This document shows, in pieces, positions 58,001 to 64,000 of a stretch of DNA of 64,000 nucleotides. Under the pieces are notes generated by a model, which saw only the letters and a program-made list of their open reading frames with translations, ran no database searches and was not told where the DNA came from. How positions within the stretch are numbered: position 1 is the stretch's first letter; the number at the start of each line of letters is the position of its first letter. Both the position numbers and the translations under genes were made by a program. Origin of the DNA: Siphonodentalium dalli (Eukaryota; Mollusca; Scaphopoda; Gadilida; Siphonodentaliidae); the NCBI GenBank assembly GCA_032622095.1, contig CP136064.1, positions 182,138,209-182,202,208 on the forward strand. Reading direction: 5' to 3'.

Positions 58001-61000
58001 TCCTCTGTTATGTAAACAAAAGCAAAAAACGTTACGGAACCTGGCTTTTGTTTATATCCGGATATGGTAAACATAAAGAGCGTTTATATCATTTGTTTGT
58101 GATTAACCAATAGAATTGCGCCGTGTTATGTAAACAGAAGCAAACTTCTGTAACACGAGTAGGCTCGTTTACGTACACCATCGTATGTCTTGACGACAAT
58201 ATACTATTTACGCGCTGATTATGTTTGGTATATGAACAAAACTATATATATTTTAATATTTCTTCTGTTGATGGCGATTTGAACAAATATGAATATTTCT
58301 GCAACGAACGCCGCCCGTGCCTTTAAGGGAGACTGTATATACATGCAGTCATTATGGGGCCATCTCCTACTATATACTCAACAGAAAATATCCAATAAAA
58401 TAATTAATATTAGTCAAGAATGGGAGTAACGAAACTGAATAAAATGCTTAAGCCATTTACTCACTTTCGTTATAATTACCATGTTGTTTTACATCGTTGA
58501 TAAGAGTACATTAGTATATTTTGCACTCATTTCTGACTCAAATGTGTTCATTTGTTGCATATTTTCTGTTGAAGAGAGTACGATATGGCTTATATATAAT
58601 GGCTGGATTTCGGTACATTCTCCTTTAAAAGACTTGATTAGTTTAATTAACCTCGGGAATCTTTATGTTGTCCTTGGATGCTCTATATGGGGTATATGTA
58701 TCCCGCCCAATAGAAAATGCAGTATATTCCATCTTATATATACATACCTTCACTCAAGAGAAGTGAGTAGATGTAAGATTGTCCTTTTTGATCTTCTATA
58801 CGAGCCAAGTCGGCATCAAATCGTTCGCATTGTGCCTGCGGTATTCGGAAAACTGTTTAAATTCATATCATTTGGTTCGTTTTGGGTTTTCTATCGCTTT
58901 CAGCTGCTAATGCCACACCGCGAAGTTCTAAGTTTCCGTGGTAGAAGAAATGTAAACAAGGCCTGATAATATGATGCCGAACATTTGCGGAATGATATCT
59001 CCAGAGGGGGGATTTAGTGACGCTAACCCGCACAGCGGCTAACATCACGTAATTCACCCCGGGGACCTCATTCTCCTTAGGCCTAATTTTCTCTTGAAAG
59101 TATCTTTATTGTCAAATAAACAAGATTTTTAGTTTCATTGGAAAGCATCTTTTTCTTTTTTTTTAGTTTAGTTATCCCCACATTTGCAGACGACACATTG
59201 CATACTCGATGTGCCCAACTGTGCAAATCACGATATTCACCAAATGGGAACTTAGATCTGAGTTTAGGTCTCCCACAACAGATGAGGCCTAAGCCGAATG
59301 AGGTCCCCAGATGGTGTATTTAGTTATGCTATTTAGTCACTAAATTCGCCCTCTGTAGACCCCATTCTGCACATGTCCCACACCATATTATTAGGTCTGA
59401 TAGAAACCATAACCCATGCATAAAACATTACAGGTCCATACATAGGCCTACCAATCAGCTGTACCAATCAGGATATTCTCCCTTCGCTGGATCATCAATC
59501 TATTCGAACCGGGAATCGAACCAGCTTCGTCGATACCGGACGACATGTGACCACTTGATGTGCAATAAACATTAACGATTGGGCAACAGGGCTCTTCTTA
59601 GCCATTTATATACTACATGGATTCGCCCATCAGTTATTTTACATTGGAATGTTCTATTATTAATCTCGGTGGGTGTTCAGGAAATATAAGCAGACGGCAG
59701 ACAGAAGAACATATAGTGCATGAAACCTTCTTAACCGGTTTGTTACTAAATGGTTTCGCCCACCAGTTACGAAGTCTACATTGGAATAGTCTAGTATTAA
59801 TCTCGAGAGATGTTCGGGAAATATATGCAGGCGGCAGTCAGACGAACATATATATTATTATACTACAAGTGCAGAAGAAATGACAAGATAATATGTCCGT
59901 TTGTAAACTTATTATCTGAACATTAATTATTTCCCTAAAGGAGTTGCTAGTCAATGAGTATTTAGTAAAGAAAGGGAGTTTTATCAAGACTGAAGCAATC
60001 TATAAACATACTCTTTCGAATTCACCCGGTGGCGCCCAGCACTGTCCATGATGGTTCGAATCTTTTTAATGGTTTGATAAGTTTATTGTGCCTTAGCTGC
60101 AAATCAATACAGAACATAAGTGCATTAGTACACGAACAAAACATATTTACAGATATAAAATACAAATAGATATATACAAGCAGTGACCCCCGATTATCCT
60201 ATATTATATTATTTGTTTTGTTTATTTGTTTGGTTTTTGGTTTTTTTTTTTTTTACAGTTTTCTTATAAAGCGGTTTTATCATACCAATTGCCCAGTCTT
60301 CTGGGAATATCCCAGAGTCCAATATTATGTTAAATAATCTGCAATAAATATTGATAAAAATATTGGTAGAACATTTTATATATTCGTTTCTAACTAGATC
60401 TATTCCTGGGCTTTTATCGTTTTTCAGTCTATTTATCGCTGACCTCACCTCGTCCTCCGAAATCGGCCAATTAAGTTCGGACGAGAAATCCCTCTCATAA
60501 ATGTCGGCAATTTGCTCATTGAGATTTATCCCTTCGCCTTCATTGAGAGATTTAAAATGTTCATAAAAAGAATTTATATCTACTTTGCATTTTAATTTCT
60601 CTGTGAGTCCCAGAAAGTCATTTAAGTCTTCCCCAAAATTGTTTGCTAGAAGAACGACATAGTGACTTCAGCTCGTCAACTGTTTGTAGCCGTTCTCCTT
60701 TTATCTTTCGATCCATTGTCTTTCTATACTCTAAACTTATATCTTTCAGATTTGTCTTATTCTCTTGGGACTTGACTTTTTTATAGTTTAGTTTAGCATC
60801 GTTATATTGTTTACGTTTCTGTCTACACTGAGAATCAAACCAAGACTTACAGTATCTCCCTCGATCCCCATCCCTCTGATTCTCAGTCGTGATTATATTT
60901 TTAACACCAACTGTGGAGCACGCAGAGTCAACTAACACATCTGCTATCATTTTACAAATCGTATTAACATTTTGCTCGCTTTGAGGAGCCGATGCCAAAT

Positions 61001-62426
61001 CTTTTAGATTATGTTCGATTATATTCAATTTGGCCAAATCTATATTATCGGAATACTGATTTGATTTTTCCGGGGTCCATCTTTTCGGTTTTGATCGGCC
61101 TGTTTGATGCATATCTACATACTCTCTTTGGTCCCGATCACATTAGAATAAGTTTTCAGTCAAAGGGAGGATATGGATTTGTGTATCTGGGAAAGTTTGA
61201 TTACTTATATCTGATCTGTAGTCGGTGTATATATAGTAACTACATCCTTTCCCAGTGGAAGTAACTCCATGTGCGTTCGCTCAACCACCACTATGAGTAA
61301 CAGTATTTTATATGACAGTAGAAGTTGAAAGCGGTATAAACCCAAATATACATGCAACAACAAACCAACTCTATTGAGTTGTACATGCGTAAGTTCGACC
61401 ATGGTACAATATGTAAACGAGACATCAAACATAATTGTTTGTCTTATCAATTATTTTATTCGAAATTCTAAAGTAAAATATTGGTCACCTTGAACGCGAG
61501 CAGTCACGATTATTCGTGATAGGCTAAACTCGTAATTATTTGGGCAACATTATCAACCATTTGGATTTTTCAACCAGTTCTGGCGTATACTTACCTTATT
61601 TGTTGGATTTGTCATATACACAAAATGCTTTCCGATCACTCAGCCATTACATTTCCAAAAAGGCAACTCTTTTGGGTCCGCATCCACACACAAACATTTA
61701 TTCTTATGTTACTGCGTTTCTTTAAAACGATTCTGTGGAAGTCGAAACGACTGATATCGAATGTTTTACTAATTTGTTTGTATGAATGATAATTAACCTC
61801 GACAATCACAAACAATTGGTGATAATTGAGTACCAGTTAAAACCAATTATGGCACCGGTTTGGTGGCCACCTTGGTTGCCATCTTGGTTGTCATTTTAGT
61901 ATAACCATGCAAAATGAAGATACTTTCACATGCCGGGACATATATATATATATGTGTGTGTGAGAGGGTGTGTGTGTGAGGGTGTGTGAGGGTGTGTGTG
62001 TGTATGTGTGTGTGTGTGCTTCGGTCACAGTGTTCAACAGTTGGAAATGTCATGACTGAAACAACGGTTGATCATGTTGCAGACCAAATACATTACGATG
62101 CTCCGACAATTCAATTTTCCAACCAATATTCACTTAAGGCCTAATATTTCTAGATATTTTCTTCGATTCATTCAGACTATCCAAAGATTGCACAAATAAA
62201 ACTTCAGATGACATAAGGGTATTTTTCTTAACATCAACATTGTGCCCTACCAGCACCATAGCAATTCAGCAGGACCAACCAAGTTAGCACAAACATCATA
62301 GCAAACTAGTAGGACCAGGGCCGATTTTGTTTACCTTGGCATCCGCCCAAGTCGTCGCAGTTCGGTTCACTTGGTAACACTCTTCGCCATGGAGTATAAA
62401 TTCATCGCACAACAAGCTATGAACGC
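54792..62426 (-). CDS. C-type lectin gene 2, secreted type, 5' end not found
   Basis: Three minus-strand exons (62426-62335, 58835-58748, 55027-54792) have exactly the same lengths (92, 88, 236) and phases as exons 2-4 of lectin gene 1 and encode 138 residues. The six long-form cysteines are all present (CDEF, ECYQ, QCER, DCLEV, RCSRK, LCEIM). The sugar site reads QPN followed by WND, unlike EPN with WSD in gene 1; QPx motifs go with galactose-type binding in known lectins, but QPN is atypical. A signal-peptide exon ending in phase 1 must lie beyond 62426; I could not identify one before the window end. Introns contain a retrotransposon fragment, a TTAA MITE, SINE-like sequence and hairpins. 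Confidence 0.85.
55030..56205. other. Intron DNA of lectin gene 2, no exon seen
   Basis: 55090-55330 carries the dispersed GTTGGAAATTTCCAACC-type sequence, a short palindrome seen at four other places. Otherwise single copy. Confidence 0.4.
56211..57463 (+). pseudogene. Non-LTR retrotransposon C-terminal fragment split by an insertion
   Basis: 56211-56338 encodes MRDLYIQEWWTSIDKSSKF and YRI. 57110-57463 continues with LSDNQIVHRLVKFRTRNH, then the zinc-binding end of LINE ORF2 with C-x2-C (CTLCGAEIGDEYHIILRC) and LRKLSLFIRNALK. The order fits one C-terminal domain in Nimb/Tx1-like elements. A 770-bp tandem-core element sits between the two parts, and the second part also has a one-base shift in an A run near 57130. 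It lies antisense in lectin 2 intron 3. Confidence 0.75.
56341..57108 (+). mobile_element. Tandem-core element inserted in a LINE fragment
   Basis: Head GCTGGTGGACCCGACTTCG, five units of about 130 bp (TTGACCTTGAATTGAC near 56398, 56526, 56656, 56786 and 56917), and tail TTTTCCCGGCCATAGCTAAC plus ACAGACAGACAGA. ATTA may be duplicated at the borders. The head-core-tail layout recalls the pearl-like Helitron-related elements described in bivalves; that comparison is inference. Confidence 0.7.
57849..58322. mobile_element. TTAA-type MITE, copy 3
   Basis: TTAA at 57845-57848 and 58323-58326 flank a 474-bp element with ends AGATACGGGCGGCATTG and GAACGCCGCCCGTGCCT. The 14-base termini match each other and those of copy 2. 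Confidence 0.88.
58748..58835 (-). CDS. Lectin gene 2, middle exon
   Basis: The 88 bases read AQCERFDADLARIEDQ to SLLLSE plus one base. The acceptor is ATACCGCAG and the donor GTATGT. It corresponds residue for residue to the third coding exon of lectin gene 1. Confidence 0.9.
58983..59080. repeat. AGGTCCCC hairpin family member
   Basis: GGGGGATTTAGTGACGCTAA and TTAGCCGCTGTGCGGGTTAG-type arms fold back around 59030, followed by GGGGACCTCATTCTCC. Confidence 0.6.
59296..59372. repeat. AGGTCCCC hairpin family member
   Basis: GAATGAGGTCCCCAGATGGT and GCCCTCTGTAGACCCCATTC form the arms around TTAGTTATGCTATTTAGTCA. The left arm is the same sequence as the half copy in segment A. Confidence 0.6.
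59505..59570 (-). repeat. Possible tRNA-derived SINE head
   Basis: On the minus strand a box B GGTTCGATTCC (59522-59512) follows a weak box A-like CAAGTGGTCACATG about 30-40 bp upstream. The spacing and box A are poor, so this is only suggestive. Confidence 0.3.
59600..59965. mobile_element. Foldback family member with two tandem units
   Basis: Two units of about 130 bp carry CAGTTAYTTTACATTGGAAT, AATCTCGRKRGRTGTTCGG and CAGRCGGCAG, followed by half of the hairpin (AACTTATTATCTGAACATT) and CAATGAGTATTTAGTAAAGAA. This is the same modular order as at 3175 and 29446. Confidence 0.6.
60230..61112 (-). pseudogene. Non-LTR retrotransposon ORF2 fragment, linker and RT start
   Basis: From 61112 leftwards the translation gives the endonuclease-RT linker (CKSWFDSQCRQKRKQYNDAK, KGERLQTVDELKSLC). 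Near 60640 a one-base shift is needed to continue (FYEHFKSLNEGEG) into the RT start, ISEDEVRSAINRLKNDKSPG and GMIKPLYKK. It stops at a poly-A-like run (T run near 60240-60254 on the plus strand). The catalytic YADD region is missing. It lies in lectin 2 intron 2 in sense with the lectin. Confidence 0.85.
61115..61935. other. Intron DNA of lectin gene 2, no exon seen
   Basis: Single-copy AT-rich sequence; short GGTTGCCATCTTGGTTG repeats near 61870-61900. Confidence 0.35.
61936..62032. repeat. TA/TG microsatellite
   Basis: A TATATATA run passes into TGTGTG with GAGGG interruptions. The threonine/histidine ORF on the other strand is an artefact. Confidence 0.9.
62335..62426 (-). CDS. Lectin gene 2, second coding exon
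   Basis: The 92 bases encode VHSLLCDEFILHGEEC to TTWADAK. The acceptor is CTATAACAG and the donor GTAAAC. The two missing bases of its first codon imply an upstream exon ending with one spare base. Confidence 0.88.
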
Positions 62427-62429
62427 CTG

Positions 62430-63425
62430 TTATAGAAAATGGCAAAGCAGTGCAGTTAATGTCAAACGTGTACTAAGTGTCGAGGGGGCCACACGAAAAT
62501 AAAAATATCCACACCATCACACTGGTGAACTCAGTGAACTCGAACACCGGTTGAGAACTCGAACAACGGTTAACATTGACGGACGGAAAGTGTAATGTGC
62601 CATAATTCAAATATTTTCCGAGTTCATTGTGTGTGTATATAATGGTTCTATTGCATGATCGTCAAAACTCCAGTGTTTAATCAAATTTGTTTGTATATAT
62701 GGGCTGATAAATGAAAAAAAAAATTCCTCCGACTCGAGCATATTTTCTTGTTCAATGGAACTCTACACAGTCGCCTGTTGACCCGGATAAAAACTTCCAC
62801 CCATATTGTACAGCAAAAATATCCTCCTCGATATCCACATGCCCAGCGTTACACGTGAAACTCTGTCACCGACGAAAACCCGACATAATCAACTCGAGGG
62901 TTGAAGCTCGGAATGAACTCGTACAACGGTTACTCAAAAATGGTTAAAACCACGAACAACGGTTTTCGAGACCACGCGCATAGGTTAAGCTTCCAATGGA
63001 ATGTTCTGCAAAGTAAATCCTGCTGACGAAATTTGATGGCTAAATGGTCCATGTTAGTTGAAACCCCATCTATAACATATTGCATGCATTATAGTATGCC
63101 ATCAACCGACTATTGTTGTTATACAGCACCTGGTTTTATTTCCCCAAATGAACAACCAAATACAACTTGTGATATTTTGAAGCAGTATTCTGCATCCTTC
63201 CTTTAGCGTAAACATGTGTAGAATTAAACCCATGCATAGAATCGCATATATTGTTAACAGCTCAATGTGATTATACTACCACACTCAGACTTTAATCTGT
63301 AATACTCTCATCTCTGTGAATTAAATACTATATATGGACAAAAAACAAGTATATGCACACTTTATATAGCTTAGCACTCGTATATCATAGCGCGGGTACA
63401 GCGCGGAACGGAAGCGCCTGTCTTA
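62430..63425. other. DNA with no exon recognised
   Basis: GAACAACGGTT and variants recur at about 62535-62575 and 62920-62965. The expected lectin 2 signal-peptide exon was looked for on the minus strand and not found. Confidence 0.35.
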
Positions 63426-63427
63426 TT

Positions 63428-63839
63428 TCTTAAGCTGCTTTCGCGTACATGCGTTTAACACATGCGTTTAAGTTACGCACGGTGTGTACACCTTTCACAT
63501 AAGTGCGTTGAACTATCCATTAGCTTTCCTTATAACGCAAGCATGTCACACCCATGCAATGCATTTAGCTCCATTTTTCGCTTGTTCCAAATATATTCAT
63601 CAAAAGATGTAATCTTGTATGTAGAGTCAATATCCCGAGCAGTTGTGGGCTGAGAATACTTGGTCTAATTATATTGTAGAATAATCTAGTCTAAAGCTGC
63701 TTTCACATACTTGCGTTTTACGGATGCGTTTGGCGGACATGTGCTTAGAGCTTTCACATACCTCCGTTTACCTCTGCGCGTACGCGTCCGTTAACGGATG
63801 CGTGAATAATTATTTGTGTTTACATATTGTCCTCTCGCC
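63428..63839 (+). repeat. AAGCTGCTTTC repeats upstream of the Harbinger frame
   Basis: AAGCTGCTTTCGCGTACATG at 63433 and AAGCTGCTTTCACATACTTG at 63694 start two similar blocks with GCGTTTAACACATGCGTTT and TACGGATGCGTTT. They may be old and current subterminal ends of the element that encodes the following frame; no TTA/TAA duplication could be assigned. Confidence 0.45.
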
Positions 63840-64000
63840 ATGGATTCCGACGACGACGAGGACGTTATAATGATTGCTTTGTGTATATATAACGAAAGAC
63901 GACGGAAGAGACCAAGACGCTTTTGGGAGCACGAAATAGTTAAGAAAAGAAGAGAACAAGGGGCATATGCTAATCTAATTGTAAAAAAATTGTATTCGGA
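63840..64000 (+). CDS. PIF/Harbinger (HARBI1-like) nuclease, N-terminal part, cut by the window end
   Basis: ATG at 63840 opens a frame of 53 codons to the window edge: an acidic start (MDSDDDEDV), then a basic RRRKRPRRFWEHEIVKKRRE and GAYANLIVKKL. This short arginine-rich lead with W-x-H and a following aromatic-N-L is the usual N-terminus of HARBI1/ALP1-like proteins, before the DDE nuclease domain, which would lie outside. It could be an active transposase, a relic or a domesticated gene; the window does not show enough to choose. Confidence 0.7.
   Translation, partial: MDSDDDEDVIMIALCIYNERRRKRPRRFWEHEIVKKRREQGAYANLIVKKLYS

Noticed and set aside
58481-58966. A 161-residue plus-strand frame
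   Set aside because: It overlaps the lectin 2 middle exon on the opposite strand, and its first part is a dispersed repeat also seen inverted at 31985-32125.

Overview
This window reads as nuclear DNA of a marine invertebrate, most likely a mollusc. The support is intron-containing genes with GT-AG splice sites, two single-domain C-type lectin genes, CR1-like and other non-LTR retrotransposon remains, a PIF/Harbinger (HARBI1-type) reading frame, tRNA-derived SINEs, many hairpin MITEs and AT-rich sequence. There are no operons and no bacterial genes. The species is an inference from this repeat and gene style and was not read from any marker gene.

Layout. 1-15028 is one rearranged repeat block with no credible gene. 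Using letters for its pieces, it reads A (1-2914), B (2915-4929), A reversed (4928-8040), T (8041-9067), T reversed (9077-10100), A again (10101-13013) and B again (13014-15028). A direct, an inverted and another direct copy lie side by side around a palindrome centred near 9072. The two direct A-B copies look almost identical (I found one poly-G length difference), while the inverted copy is visibly diverged. Inside are CGG and TTG/CAA triplet runs, a GAGCAAAT minisatellite and a 290-363 bp tandem repeat.

15.0-29.0 kb holds a plus-strand four-exon gene for a 437-residue secreted cysteine-rich protein that I cannot assign to a named family. Its exon phases fit exactly and a polyadenylation signal lies 36 bases past the stop. 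Its introns carry a frameshifted CR1-like retrotransposon, a Harbinger-type MITE with TAA duplications, a foldback MITE and other repeats.

29.0-42.0 kb holds C-type lectin gene 1 on the minus strand, complete at 154 residues in four coding exons. 54.8-62.4 kb holds C-type lectin gene 2, also minus strand, with the same exon lengths and phases but no first exon found. The two are tandem paralogues with different sugar-binding motifs (EPN with WSD versus QPN with WND), so together they look like part of a secreted lectin cluster. Between and inside them lie a TRIM-like element with a gag-like ORF, a triple array of palindromic hairpins, a SINE with a perfect 14-bp target duplication, a 3.3-kb segmental duplication (38.3-41.6 and 46.8-50.2 kb), an array of GAGATATCTC palindromes and a retrotransposon fragment split by a later insertion.

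The last 160 bases open a HARBI1-like reading frame that runs off the window. All coordinates for repeat edges are by eye and may be off by several bases; exon edges were checked by codon phase.
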